A stretch of DNA of 64,000 bases from Fen-455 sp050012675 (GTDB lineage: Bacteria > Actinomycetota > Acidimicrobiia > Acidimicrobiales > Bog-793): the NCBI GenBank assembly GCA_050012675.1, contig JBEKGS010000017.1, positions 6,564 to 70,563 of the forward strand. Reading direction: 5' to 3'. Numbering within the stretch: position 1 is the first letter of the stretch; each line of letters begins with the position of its first letter. A program made the translations under genes and the position numbers. The notes below the pieces were generated by a model. It saw nothing but the letters and a program-made list of their open reading frames with translations, was not told the origin of the DNA and ran no database searches. Of this stretch, positions 47,673 to 57,068 are shown in pieces.

Positions 47673-48653
47673 ATGCGATATGTGGAGGTAGCCGGCGAGA
47701 AGGTGTCGGCCATTGGCCTTGGCGCCTGGCAGTTCGGGTCGAAGGAATGGGGATACGGCTCCCATTACGCCGAGCACGACGCGTTCGACATCGTGCACCG
47801 CGCCCTCGATCTGGGCATGAACCTGATAGATACCGCCGAGATGTACGGCCTCGGTCGCTCGGAGCGCATCGTCGGCCGCGCGATCACAGAGAGGCGGGCG
47901 GAGGTGTTCCTCGCCTCGAAGGTCCTGCCCATCCTGCCCTTGCGGGGGATCGTCGCCTGGAGGGCGGCCGGGAGCGCCCGGCGACTCGGTGTCGCGCAGA
48001 TGGACCTCTACCAGCTTCACTGGCCGAACCCGTTGGTCCCCCTCACCGAGCAGATGGTGGCGATGCGGGCCCTGCAACGCAGCGGCGCCATCCGCCACAT
48101 AGGAGTGAGCAACTTCTCCCTCGAGCGCTGGCGGGCGGCCGAGGGTGCCCTCGGTGGTCCCGTGCTTTCCAACCAGGTCCGGTTCAACCTGGTCGACCGC
48201 CGGCCCCTCAAGGCGATGACCGCATGGGCGGCCGCGAACGACCGTCTCGTGATCGCCTACAGCCCGCTCGCCCAGGGCCTGCTCTCGGCCCGCTATGACG
48301 CTGAGCACCGGCCGACGGCGATGCGCGCCAAGACGGCTGCATTCCTTCCCGAGAACCTCGACCGTGCCCGGCTGCTCCTGGACGCGCTGCGGGAGATCGC
48401 CGGTCGCCACGACGCCACGCCCGCTCAGGTGGCCCTCGCCTGGCTGATAGGCCACCCGAACGTCGTGGCCATACCGGGCGCCAGCACGGTCGCACAGCTC
48501 CAGCGGAACGCCGAGGCCGCCGAGCTCGAGCTGACGGCCGAGGACCAGCACCGGCTCGTGGACGCCGCCGAGGCCTACCGCCCGATCCACGGCCTGGCCG
48601 CCGTGCCCTCACTTGTCAAGATCCGCACGGCCAGATCCGGGCACGGTCGCTGA
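47673..48653 (+). CDS. Aldo/keto reductase
   Basis: A 326-residue TIM-barrel NADPH oxidoreductase. The catalytic tetrad is visible: Asp in IDTAEMYG, Tyr in the same motif, Lys in FLASKVLP and His in LYQLHWPNP. IGVSNFS and the C-terminal VAIPGAST are for cofactor binding. It resembles the YajO/general stress AKR groups; the substrate is unknown. The start is supported by TAATCT eight bases upstream. Confidence 0.92.
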   Translation: MRYVEVAGEKVSAIGLGAWQFGSKEWGYGSHYAEHDAFDIVHRALDLGMNLIDTAEMYGLGRSERIVGRAITERRAEVFLASKVLPILPLRGIVAWRAAGSARRLGVAQMDLYQLHWPNPLVPLTEQMVAMRALQRSGAIRHIGVSNFSLERWRAAEGALGGPVLSNQVRFNLVDRRPLKAMTAWAAANDRLVIAYSPLAQGLLSARYDAEHRPTAMRAKTAAFLPENLDRARLLLDALREIAGRHDATPAQVALAWLIGHPNVVAIPGASTVAQLQRNAEAAELELTAEDQHRLVDAAEAYRPIHGLAAVPSLVKIRTARSGHGR

Positions 48654-48684
48654 CCGGAACAGGCCTTCGCCCGACAGGGGACTC

Positions 48685-50118
48685 ATGGACGACCAGCTGA
48701 CCTGGAAGGACGCCACCGCGCAGGCCGAGCTCGTACGGCGTGGCGAGGTGTCGCCGCTCGAGCTCGTCGACGCGGCGATCGAACGGATAGAGCGGTGCGA
48801 TCCCGCCCTCAACGCCGTCATCCACCGCCAATTCTCCACCGCCCGCGCCCAGGCGGCCGGGGAGCTGCCCCGCGGGCCGTTCCAGGGCGTACCCATGCTG
48901 CTCAAGGACCTCGGTGCCCCCCAGGCAGGAGAGCCGTACTGCGAAGGGACGTCTTTTGCCAAGGCCGCCGGTTATCGCGCGAGCCGGGACAGCTTCCTCG
49001 TACAGCGTTTCAAGAAGGCGGGCTTTGTCGTGCTGGGCCGAACGAACACGCCCGAGCTGGGCACGACCATCACTACCGAGCCGGTCGCGTTCGGGCCCAC
49101 TCGCAACCCCTGGAACACCGAGCACTCGGCCGGAGGGTCCTCGGGCGGCTCGGCCGCGGCCGTCGCGTCGGGCATGGTTGCCCTGGCCCATGGCAACGAC
49201 GGTGGCGGCTCGATCCGGATACCGGCGAGCTGCTGCGCCCTGTTCGGCCTCAAGCCGAGCCGGGGCCGGGTGAGCAAAGGGCCGGGAGGCGGTGAGTCCT
49301 GGAACGGCTTTTCTGTCGACCACGTGCTCGCGCGAAGCGTTCGGGACTCGGCGGCGGTGCTCGACCAGATCGCCGGCTACCGCCCTGGCGACACCTACGT
49401 CGCGCCGGCGCCGCAGCGGCCGTTCGCGCACGAGGTGGGCGCCAATCCCGGCAGGCTCCGCGTCGGGCTCCTCGACCGCCCCGCCCAGCCCGAGTACCAA
49501 GCCCATCCCGAGTGCTCCGAGGCGGTTCACGCCGCCGGCCGCATGCTCGAGTCACTCGGTCACAAGGTGGAGATCGCCCACCCGGCCTCGCTCGAGGACA
49601 CCGAGATGTACCGGCACTTCCTCGTCGTGGTGGCGACTGCCGTCGCCGGGGCGTTGACCGAGTGGTCGCAGCTCTTGGGAAGGGAGATCTCCCCGGAGGA
49701 GTACGAGCCGACCAACTCGCTGTTCACGGCATTGGGCAGGTCCATCTCTGCCCCTGACTACCTCGAGTCCCTCCTCTTCTTCGAGGGCTTCAGGCGCCGG
49801 ACGATCGCCTTTTGGTCCGAGCAGGGCTTCGACCTGTTGTGCAGCCCCGTCCTTGCTCAGCCCCCCGCCCGGATCGGCGAGCTCACAGACCCGGTAACCG
49901 GCGAGGCCAAGGTGATCGAGACCCTCCAGTTCACGGGCCAGTTCAACGCCACCGGCCAACCGGCGGCCTCGCTGCCTCTTCACTGGACGCCCGAAGGACT
50001 GCCGATCGGTGTGCAGCTCGTCGCCGACTACGGGCGGGAGGACGTTCTCATACGCGTCTGCGCCCAGCTGGAGGAGGCCTGCCCGTGGGCGCACCGGCAC
50101 CCGGCCGTGCACGCCTGA
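48685..50118 (+). CDS. Amidase signature family enzyme
   Basis: A 477-residue amidase with the Ser-cisSer-Lys triad: Lys74 in MLLKDLG, the Ser pair 152-153 in the AGGSSGGSAAAVASG signature, and nucleophile Ser176 in DGGGSIRIPASC. The C-terminal FTGQFNATGQPAASLPLHW is usual for AS-family amidases that act on aryl or acyl amides rather than GatA. A true GatA would be expected next to gatB/gatC, which are absent. ATG 48685 follows CAGGGG. The substrate is unknown. Confidence 0.93.
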   Translation: MDDQLTWKDATAQAELVRRGEVSPLELVDAAIERIERCDPALNAVIHRQFSTARAQAAGELPRGPFQGVPMLLKDLGAPQAGEPYCEGTSFAKAAGYRASRDSFLVQRFKKAGFVVLGRTNTPELGTTITTEPVAFGPTRNPWNTEHSAGGSSGGSAAAVASGMVALAHGNDGGGSIRIPASCCALFGLKPSRGRVSKGPGGGESWNGFSVDHVLARSVRDSAAVLDQIAGYRPGDTYVAPAPQRPFAHEVGANPGRLRVGLLDRPAQPEYQAHPECSEAVHAAGRMLESLGHKVEIAHPASLEDTEMYRHFLVVVATAVAGALTEWSQLLGREISPEEYEPTNSLFTALGRSISAPDYLESLLFFEGFRRRTIAFWSEQGFDLLCSPVLAQPPARIGELTDPVTGEAKVIETLQFTGQFNATGQPAASLPLHWTPEGLPIGVQLVADYGREDVLIRVCAQLEEACPWAHRHPAVHA

Positions 50119-50190
50119 GCGCCACGGTCGTGCCTGTTGCGGGATGATTTACCCCCCGGTCACGAATGCTGACTAGTCTGCCTACTCTCA

Positions 50191-51105
50191 ATGGCCCACC
50201 GTCTCTCACACCTCGACACGCTCGCGGCCGAAGCGATTCACATCATCCGCGAGGTCGTCGCCGAGTTCGAGCGCCCGTCGCTGCTTTTCTCAGGGGGCAA
50301 GGACTCGGCTGTCTTGTTGCATCTGGCCACGAAGGCCTGCTGGCCCCAGCGCCTGCCGTTCCCGATCGTTCACGTGGACACCGGGCACAACTTCCCCGAG
50401 GTCATCGAGTACCGCGACCAGCAAGTGGCCAAACTCGACGTACGCCTTGTCGTCGGCTCGGTGCAGGAGGACATTGACCGCGGTTCGATAGTCGAGCAGC
50501 CCGTGCCCGGGGCCACCCGCAACCGCTTGCAGACCTTCACCCTCTTACGGGTGCTCGAAGAGAACCGCTACGACGCCGTGTTCGGCGGGGGGCGGCGCGA
50601 CGAGGAGAAGGCACGGGCCAAAGAACGCGTCTTCTCGCTTCGTGACGAGTTCGGCCAATGGGACCCCCGGGCGCAACGCCCTGAGCTGTGGCAGCTCTAC
50701 AACACCAGGCACAGGCCGGGGGAGCACTTCAGAGTCTTCCCGCTCTCGAACTGGACCGAGCTCGACATTTGGCAGTACGTCGACGAGCAGAAGCTCGAGC
50801 TTCCTCAGATCTACTTCGCGCACAGGCGCGCGGTCTTCCGCCGCAGCGGCATGCTGTTGGCGGTCGGACCCTGGACCAAGCCTCGCGAGGGAATCGAGAG
50901 CGAGCTGGCCTTCGAGACGAGCGTGCGCTACCGCACCGTCGGTGACATGACCTGTACCGCCGCGGTCGAGTCGACCGCCAGCACTCCCGCCGAGATCATC
51001 ATGGAGACGGCGGCCACGAGGGTGAGCGAGAGGGGCGCGACGCGGGCGGACGACCGCTTTTCCGACGCGGCCATGGAGGACCGCAAGCGGGAGGGCTACT
51101 TCTAG
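50191..51105 (+). CDS. cysD: Sulfate adenylyltransferase subunit 2
   Basis: A 304-residue PP-loop ATPase subunit that forms adenylyl sulfate. The PP-motif SGGKDS is at residues 34-39. The family segments DTGHNFPEVIEYRD, GGGRRDEEKARAKERVFS and the C-terminal RKREGYF are intact. It works with CysN, whose gene overlaps its stop by one base. TAGTCT at 50174-50179 is a possible -10, giving only a few leader bases. Confidence 0.96.
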   Translation: MAHRLSHLDTLAAEAIHIIREVVAEFERPSLLFSGGKDSAVLLHLATKACWPQRLPFPIVHVDTGHNFPEVIEYRDQQVAKLDVRLVVGSVQEDIDRGSIVEQPVPGATRNRLQTFTLLRVLEENRYDAVFGGGRRDEEKARAKERVFSLRDEFGQWDPRAQRPELWQLYNTRHRPGEHFRVFPLSNWTELDIWQYVDEQKLELPQIYFAHRRAVFRRSGMLLAVGPWTKPREGIESELAFETSVRYRTVGDMTCTAAVESTASTPAEIIMETAATRVSERGATRADDRFSDAAMEDRKREGYF

Positions 51106-52358
51106 TGGAGCTGCTCCGTTTCGCCACCGGCGGCTCCGTCGACGACGGCAAGTCGACGCTCATCGGTCGCTTGCTCTACGACTCGAAACAGGTCTTCCAG
51201 GACCAGCTCGAGGCCGTGCAGCGCACGAGCGTGGCCCACGGCGACGAGTACGTGAACCTGGCGTTGCTCACCGACGGGCTGCGGGCCGAGCGCGAACAGG
51301 GCATAACCATCGATGTGGCCTACCGCTACTTCTCGACGCCGAGGCGCCGGTTCATCATCGCCGACACGCCCGGGCACACCCAGCACACCCGCAACATGGT
51401 CACCGGCTGCTCGACGGCCGACCTCGTACTGCTGCTCATCGACGCCCGGGCCGGTGCGACCGAGCAGACCCGGCGGCACGCCATGATCGCCTCCCTGCTC
51501 GGCATCCGCCACCTCGTGCTCTGCGTGAACAAGATGGACCTCGTCGGCTACTCGCAGGAGCGTTTCGAGGAGATCAGAGACGAGTTCATCGGGTTCTCAG
51601 AGCGACTCCAGGTCTACGACCTGACGTGCATCCCCATCTCGGCGCTGACGGGCGACAACGTCGTGGAGCGATCGACCGAGATGGCCTGGTACGGCGGGCT
51701 CTCGCTTCTCGACCACCTCGAGTCTGTCGTCATCGCCTCTGACCGCAACCTGATCGACCTGCGCCTGCCCGTGCAGCTCGTCATCCGGCCCATCTCGAGC
51801 GAGCACCACGACTTCCGCGGCTACGCCGGCAACATCGCAAGCGGCGTGCTCCAAGTGGGTGACGAGGTTGTGGCGCTCCCCTCCGGCTTCTCGAGCCACG
51901 TGACCAGCATCGACGGCCCGGACGGCCCGCTCAAGGAGGCCTTTCCTCCCGAGTCGGTCGTCGTGCGGCTCTCCGACGACATCGACATCTCCCGAGGCGA
52001 CATGCTCTGCCGGCCCAACAACCGCCCGAACGTGGGACAGGACGTCTCCGCGATGGTCTGTTGGATGTCCGAGAGGCCGCTTCGCGAAGGTGCCACCTTC
52101 GCCATCAAGCACACGACGCGCTGGGCACGGGCGCGGGTGCGCTCGCTTCAGTACCGGCTCGACGTGAACGCCCTCCACCAGGACGTCAAGGCCCCCGAGC
52201 TCGAGCTGAACGACATCGGCCGGATACACCTGCGCACGACGGCGCCCCTTTTTTACGACGAGTACCGGGACAACCGGGAAACCGGCAGCTTCGTGCTCGT
52301 GGACGAGCAGACCAACGCGACGGTCGCCGCGGGAATGCTCCGTCGGCCGGCGGGCTGA
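51105..52358 (+). CDS. cysN: Sulfate adenylyltransferase subunit 1 (GTPase)
   Basis: A 417-residue EF-Tu-like GTPase that drives sulfate activation by CysD. The G motifs are GGSVDDGKST (10-18), DTPGHTQHTRNM and NKMD. It ends without the APS kinase (CysC) domain that is fused in many actinobacterial CysNC proteins, and no cysC is seen nearby. The GTG start shares a base with the cysD stop. Sulfate reduction genes such as cysH are not in the window. Confidence 0.95.
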   Translation: MELLRFATGGSVDDGKSTLIGRLLYDSKQVFQDQLEAVQRTSVAHGDEYVNLALLTDGLRAEREQGITIDVAYRYFSTPRRRFIIADTPGHTQHTRNMVTGCSTADLVLLLIDARAGATEQTRRHAMIASLLGIRHLVLCVNKMDLVGYSQERFEEIRDEFIGFSERLQVYDLTCIPISALTGDNVVERSTEMAWYGGLSLLDHLESVVIASDRNLIDLRLPVQLVIRPISSEHHDFRGYAGNIASGVLQVGDEVVALPSGFSSHVTSIDGPDGPLKEAFPPESVVVRLSDDIDISRGDMLCRPNNRPNVGQDVSAMVCWMSERPLREGATFAIKHTTRWARARVRSLQYRLDVNALHQDVKAPELELNDIGRIHLRTTAPLFYDEYRDNRETGSFVLVDEQTNATVAAGMLRRPAG

Positions 52359-52466
52359 GCGCCCGGCCCAAGCTGAGGCGGCTCGCGTCACAAGGGGCCG
52401 GCGGCGGGACGGACCCTGCGCTTTTCGCGACGGTCACGCCTCGTCGACCAGGCAATGCTGTGTCAT

Positions 52467-52472
52467 TAGGCT
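52467..52472 (+). promoter_or_regulatory. Putative -10 box (TAGGCT) for the lpd operon
   Basis: TAGGCT is the best -10-like element in the 201-base gap after cysN. It would give a leader of about 85-95 bases before lpd. Confidence 0.3.
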
Positions 52473-52559
52473 GAGTCGCAAGGCACGCCCCGGGCGCCGT
52501 TGGAGCGCGTCCGGTCGGCTGGTGACCGAAGGCGGTTGAGTCATCGTTGAGACCAGGAG

Positions 52560-53990
52560 GTGGTCCGTCTGCCAGCGAACCGAGCTGAGCCTGCGCAGTT
52601 CGACATAGTCGTTATCGGCGGCGGCCCCGGCGGCTACGCCACGGCCCTGTACGGGGGAGCCGCCGGCCTGTCGGTGGCCGTGGTGGAAAAGGACAAGGTG
52701 GGCGGGACCTGCCTGCACCGGGGTTGTGTGCCCGCAAAGGAGTTCCTCGAGACCGCGGCCGTGTTCCGCAGCGTCGAGGGGGCCAAGGAGTTCGGCATCC
52801 AGGCGAGCCAGCCCATCGTCGAGTTCGCCGTCAGCCAGGACCGCAAGAACCGCATAGTCGCCCAGCTCCACAAAGGGCTCTCCGGCTTGTTGCGCCAGCG
52901 CAAGGTCACGGTCTTTCCGGGCGTGGGTCGCTTGCTCGGAGGAAGGACCGTCGAGGTCACAGCCGCGGACGGCGAGGTGACACTGCTCAGCGGCCGCAAC
53001 GTCGTGCTCGCCGCCGGCTCGGTACCGAGAACCCTTCCCGGTTTCGAAGTGGACGGCCGCTATGTCCTCACCTCGGACGAGTTGCTGGACCTGCGTGAGC
53101 TGCCCCGCTCGGTGGCGGTGATCGGGGCGGGTGCCATCGGGTGCGAGTTCGCCTCGATGCTCGTCGATCTCGGCGTGCGTGTCACGCTGCTCGAGGCCTT
53201 GCCCAAGGTGCTCCCCGGGTGCGATCAGGACGTGGCCAACGTGGTCGTCCGGTCGTTCGAAAGACGCGGGATCACCGTGCGCACCGGCGTCAAGGTCACC
53301 GGCCACGAGCCCGAAGGCGATCACACCGCCGTCGTGTTCGAGGACGGGGAACGCCTCGAGGTCGAGACGATCCTGATGTCCATCGGCAGACGCCCGCTCT
53401 CTGAGGGCCTGCTCGGCGAGGCCACGGGCGTCGAGGTGGACGAACGCGGCTATGTCCGGGTGGACGAGTGGATGCGGACGGCTGGTGCCGGTGTGTTCGC
53501 CGTCGGCGATCTCGTCGCCACCCCGCAGCTGGCTCACGTCGGGTTCGCGGAGGCGATCCTGGTGGTCAAGCAGATCCTCGGCGAACGGGCGTACCCGGTC
53601 GACTACGGCAAGGTCCCCTGGGCCATCTACTGCAACCCGGAGGTCGCTTTCGTGGGCATGACCGAGCAGGACGCCCTCGAGGCGGGACTGGAGACAGTCA
53701 CCAAGCGGGACCCGTTCGGCGCCAACAGCCGCGCCCTCATCCTGGGCGAGACCGAGGGGCTCGTGAAGGTGATCTGCGAGAAGAAGCCGGACGGCGGCGC
53801 AGGGCGCCTGCTGGGCGTGCACATGGCCGGGCCGTGGGTGACCGAACAGCTCGGGCAGGCCTATCTGTCGGTGAACTGGGAGGCCACCCCCGACGAGATA
53901 GCGCCTTTCGTGCAACCGCACCCGTCGTTGTCCGAAACCTTCGGCGAGACTGTTCTCGCTCTCACGGGAAGGGGTCTTCACGTTGGCTGA
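52560..53990 (+). CDS. lpd: Dihydrolipoamide dehydrogenase
   Basis: A 476-residue flavoprotein disulfide oxidoreductase, the E3 component of 2-oxoacid dehydrogenase complexes. The FAD motif is VVIGGGPGGYATAL, the redox disulfide CLHRGC (Cys51 and Cys56), the NAD motif VIGAGAIGCEFASM and the C-terminal base HPSLSET. The only canonical start, GTG 52560, overlaps the Shine-Dalgarno sequence GGAGG (52556-52560). CTG 52569 lies eight bases after it and may be the true start. GGAGG also sits in the loop of a small hairpin GACCA/TGGTC. The stop overlaps the E2 gene by eight bases. Confidence 0.94.
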   Translation: MVRLPANRAEPAQFDIVVIGGGPGGYATALYGGAAGLSVAVVEKDKVGGTCLHRGCVPAKEFLETAAVFRSVEGAKEFGIQASQPIVEFAVSQDRKNRIVAQLHKGLSGLLRQRKVTVFPGVGRLLGGRTVEVTAADGEVTLLSGRNVVLAAGSVPRTLPGFEVDGRYVLTSDELLDLRELPRSVAVIGAGAIGCEFASMLVDLGVRVTLLEALPKVLPGCDQDVANVVVRSFERRGITVRTGVKVTGHEPEGDHTAVVFEDGERLEVETILMSIGRRPLSEGLLGEATGVEVDERGYVRVDEWMRTAGAGVFAVGDLVATPQLAHVGFAEAILVVKQILGERAYPVDYGKVPWAIYCNPEVAFVGMTEQDALEAGLETVTKRDPFGANSRALILGETEGLVKVICEKKPDGGAGRLLGVHMAGPWVTEQLGQAYLSVNWEATPDEIAPFVQPHPSLSETFGETVLALTGRGLHVG

Positions 53991-55392
53991 CATCACCATG
54001 CCGCAGCTCGGCGAGACCGTCACAGAGGGGACGATCATCCGCTGGATGAAGAAGGTGGGCGACTCGATCGCCTACGACGAGCCCTTGTTCGAGGTCTCGA
54101 CCGACAAGGTGGACTCCGAGGTCCCTTCGCCCGCGTCGGGCTACCTCGCAGAGATCCTCGTGGCCGAGGGCGCGACGGTGGACGTCGGCACCAAGCTCGC
54201 CGTCGTGACCGACGCCGCCCCTTCAGGCGTCCCGGTTGCTTCGGCACCCTCCCCGGCCGAAGCACCGTCTCCGTCGCCGACGGGTGCGCCCGCACCGACA
54301 GAACCGGGGCCGGCGACCGGTCCCGCCGCCGCGCCCAGCGCAACAGAGGGGGCGCCCGCCCTCGGGGAAGAGGGCGGGACCACCGGGACAGAGTCGAACG
54401 GCTCGGGGCTCGTGCTGTCCCCGGTCGTTCGCAAGCTGGTTGTCGAGTACGGCATCGACCCCGGGTCACTGCAGGGCACGGGCAAGGGCGGCAGGATCAC
54501 CAGGGCGGACGTGCTCTCGCTCATCGACCGTCGCGCGGCCGCAGCCATGGGCGAGGACGCGCCCGCGCCGCGCCAGGTAGCGCCCGCTGTGAGCGCGCAG
54601 GCCTCACCGGTGACGAGGGGAGCGCCGGTCGCCGGCCCAGCGGGTGCCGCGGCGCCCGGTTACGCGCCCGTCGCCGGAGCACGCGACGAGGTCGTCCCGT
54701 TCACGAACATCCGGCGACTGACCGCCGAGCACATGGTCCGGTCGAAGGCGACCTCGGCTCACACCCTGGCCGTGATCGAAGCCGACTACGAGGGGATCGA
54801 GCGAGTCCGCAAGGCGCACAAGGACAGGTTCAAGGAGGAGGAGGGGATCGGCCTCACCTACCTCGCCTTCATCGCCCGCGCCGTGGCGGAGACCTTGCGG
54901 GACTTCCCGCAGCTGAACGCGTCCGTTGCTGAGGACGCCCTTGTCATCCACCGGGACGTCCACCTCGGGATAGCGGTGGACCTGGGACAACGCGGGCTCA
55001 TCGTACCGGTCGTGCGCAACGCCGAGGGCCAGTCGCTGCGGGGCCTCGCCCGGGCGATGGCTGATCTCGCCGAGCGGGCGCGCTCTCGCAAGCTCTCGGC
55101 CGACGAGGTGGCGGGCGGCACGTTCACGATCACAAACCCGGGCCCCTTCGGCACGTTCCTGACGGCCCCGATCATCAACCAGCCACAGGTGGCGATCCTC
55201 TCGACCGATGGGATCAAGCGACGCCCTGTCGTGATCACGGCTCCCGACGGCACAGAGGCGGTCGGAATTCATTCCGTCGGGCTGCTCGCGCTCTCCTTCG
55301 ACCACCGCGCCGTCGACGGGGCCTACGCCTCGGCATTCCTTCACGAGCTGGCCCGGGTCATCGAGTCGCGTGACTGGGAGGCCGAGCTTTGA
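53983..55392 (+). CDS. Dihydrolipoamide acyltransferase (E2) of a 2-oxoacid dehydrogenase
   Basis: A 469-residue E2 chain. Lipoyl domain at 1-78 with the lipoylated Lys42 in EVSTDKVDSEV, an Ala/Pro/Ser linker to about 145, a peripheral-subunit-binding domain near 145-185 (LSPVVRKLVVEYGIDPGSLQ), another linker, and the catalytic domain with the terminal HRAVDG motif (His441, Asp445). Actinobacteria use such an E2 for pyruvate and sometimes 2-oxoglutarate complexes; which acyl group it carries is not decided by sequence. The start is TTG 53983 inside lpd. It is followed by lipB-lipA, whose products install its lipoyl group. Confidence 0.93.
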   Translation: MADITMPQLGETVTEGTIIRWMKKVGDSIAYDEPLFEVSTDKVDSEVPSPASGYLAEILVAEGATVDVGTKLAVVTDAAPSGVPVASAPSPAEAPSPSPTGAPAPTEPGPATGPAAAPSATEGAPALGEEGGTTGTESNGSGLVLSPVVRKLVVEYGIDPGSLQGTGKGGRITRADVLSLIDRRAAAAMGEDAPAPRQVAPAVSAQASPVTRGAPVAGPAGAAAPGYAPVAGARDEVVPFTNIRRLTAEHMVRSKATSAHTLAVIEADYEGIERVRKAHKDRFKEEEGIGLTYLAFIARAVAETLRDFPQLNASVAEDALVIHRDVHLGIAVDLGQRGLIVPVVRNAEGQSLRGLARAMADLAERARSRKLSADEVAGGTFTITNPGPFGTFLTAPIINQPQVAILSTDGIKRRPVVITAPDGTEAVGIHSVGLLALSFDHRAVDGAYASAFLHELARVIESRDWEAEL

Positions 55393-57068
55393 GCGCTCCC
55401 GGGCGGGAGCTACGCGTCCGCTGGCTCGGGCGTGTGCGCTATCGCGACGCCCACGTCCTGCAGGAGGCCCTGAAAAAGGCGGGCGGGGCCGAGTACCTGC
55501 TGTTGCTGGAACACCCGCACGTGTACACGCTCGGCGTGCGCGCGAGGGCCGAGCACGTACTCGTGGACCCGGAGTCGGTGGGTGCCGAGCTCGTGCACGC
55601 CGACCGTGGCGGTGATGTCACCTACCACGGGCCCGGTCAGCTCGTCGGGTACCCGATACTCAACGTCCCGATGGGCCTGCGGGCGGTCCCGGCACATGTC
55701 CACGCGATCGAACAGCTCGTCATCGACGCCCTCGGCGACCTCGGGCTCGGCCATGCCGGGCGACTTGCGGGCTATCCCGGGGTCTGGGTTGATCCCGAGG
55801 GCCCCGAGCCCGAGAAGATCTGCGCGGTCGGGGTGCGCATCGACCGAGGCCGGTCCATGCACGGCTTCGCGCTGAACGTCGACCCCGACCTGTCGATGTT
55901 CGGCCATATCGTTCCTTGCGGCCTGCGGGACATGGGAGTGACCTCGCTCGCCGCAAAGGGCCTGAACGTGACGATGCGCGAGGTCGTGGAGGCAATCGTG
56001 CGCCGTGTGCCCGATTGCCTCGTTCCCGGTGCCCGCCTGGAGCGCCAGGACGCTTCGTGGTGGCCGGGTTCTCCCAGGAGTATGCCGCCGGCCGGCGCCC
56101 CGCACCGGGCGCCGGGCGCTACGAGGGCGCTCGACCGGCGCTTGGTCGACGCCGGAGTGGACCCGGGACAGGCGGTGGCGCTTTCGAGCCGCAAGCCGGC
56201 TTGGGTGCTCGCGCAGGCTCGGATCGGACCGGAGCTGATCCGGCTCCGCTCGACGATGCGCGAGCTCAACCTCGTCACCGTCTGCGAGGAAGCCGGCTGC
56301 CCGAACATCTTCGAGTGCTGGGCCGATGGCACTGCGACCTTCATGATCAACGGAGAACGTTGCACGAGGGCCTGCGGCTTCTGCCTGGTCGACACCAGGC
56401 GCCCGCTTCCCCTCGATCCGGGTGAGCCCGAGCGCGTCGCCGAGGCGGTCGCCCGGATGCGCCTCGCGCACGCGGTCGTGACCGCGGTGGCACGCGACGA
56501 CCTCGCGGATGGCGGGGCGCAGGCCTTCGCCGAGACCATCGCCGCTATTCGCCGGCGCAGTCCCGGAACCACCGTCGAAGTTCTCATCTCGGACTGCAAG
56601 GGCGACGACGCCTCGCTCAACATCATCTTTGACGCCCGTCCCGACGTGTTGAACCACAATCTCGAGACCGTCAACCGCCTGCAACGCGCCGTGCGCCCCT
56701 CCGCGTCCTACGCGCGGAGCCTGTCCGTGCTCGCCCGTGCCGTCGCCGCCGGGTGCACGACCAAGTCCGGCATCATCCTCGGCATGGGCGAGACGGTGGA
56801 CGAGGTCGTGTCGGCACTCGGTGATCTCCGCGCCGTTGGGGTCGAGATCGTGACCCTCGGTCAGTACCTGCGCCCGACCGCAGCGCACCTGCCCGTCGCG
56901 CGCTGGTGGGCCCCTTCGGAGTTCGAGGAGCTGGCGGCGACAGGCCGCTCTTTGGGCCTCGTGCATGTCGAGGCATCCCCGCTGACACGCTCGAGCTACC
57001 ACGCAAGACGCGCAGTCGTGGCGGCCGGCCTGGTTGGCGTCGTGCCGGAAACTGTGCAGGTGACATGA
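55389..57068 (+). CDS. lipB-lipA: Fused octanoyltransferase-lipoyl synthase (LipB-LipA)
   Basis: One open frame of 559 codons covering two enzymes. LipB part (1 to about 215): GGDVTYHGPGQLVGYP at 74-89, Lys143 in EKICAVGVR and catalytic Cys177 in HIVPCGLR. It moves octanoate from acyl carrier protein to apo-domains. LipA part (about 265-559): auxiliary cluster cysteines 299, 304 and 310 (VCEEAGCPNIFEC), radical-SAM cysteines 325, 329 and 332 (CTRACGFC) and the closing RSSYH (534-538). It inserts the two sulfurs. A 50-residue Pro/Ala-rich linker joins them with no stop. An internal ATG at 56081 exists, but its Shine-Dalgarno is one base away, so separate LipA synthesis seems poor. The start overlaps the E2 stop (ATGA). 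Confidence 0.9.
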   Translation: MSAPGRELRVRWLGRVRYRDAHVLQEALKKAGGAEYLLLLEHPHVYTLGVRARAEHVLVDPESVGAELVHADRGGDVTYHGPGQLVGYPILNVPMGLRAVPAHVHAIEQLVIDALGDLGLGHAGRLAGYPGVWVDPEGPEPEKICAVGVRIDRGRSMHGFALNVDPDLSMFGHIVPCGLRDMGVTSLAAKGLNVTMREVVEAIVRRVPDCLVPGARLERQDASWWPGSPRSMPPAGAPHRAPGATRALDRRLVDAGVDPGQAVALSSRKPAWVLAQARIGPELIRLRSTMRELNLVTVCEEAGCPNIFECWADGTATFMINGERCTRACGFCLVDTRRPLPLDPGEPERVAEAVARMRLAHAVVTAVARDDLADGGAQAFAETIAAIRRRSPGTTVEVLISDCKGDDASLNIIFDARPDVLNHNLETVNRLQRAVRPSASYARSLSVLARAVAAGCTTKSGIILGMGETVDEVVSALGDLRAVGVEIVTLGQYLRPTAAHLPVARWWAPSEFEELAATGRSLGLVHVEASPLTRSSYHARRAVVAAGLVGVVPETVQVT

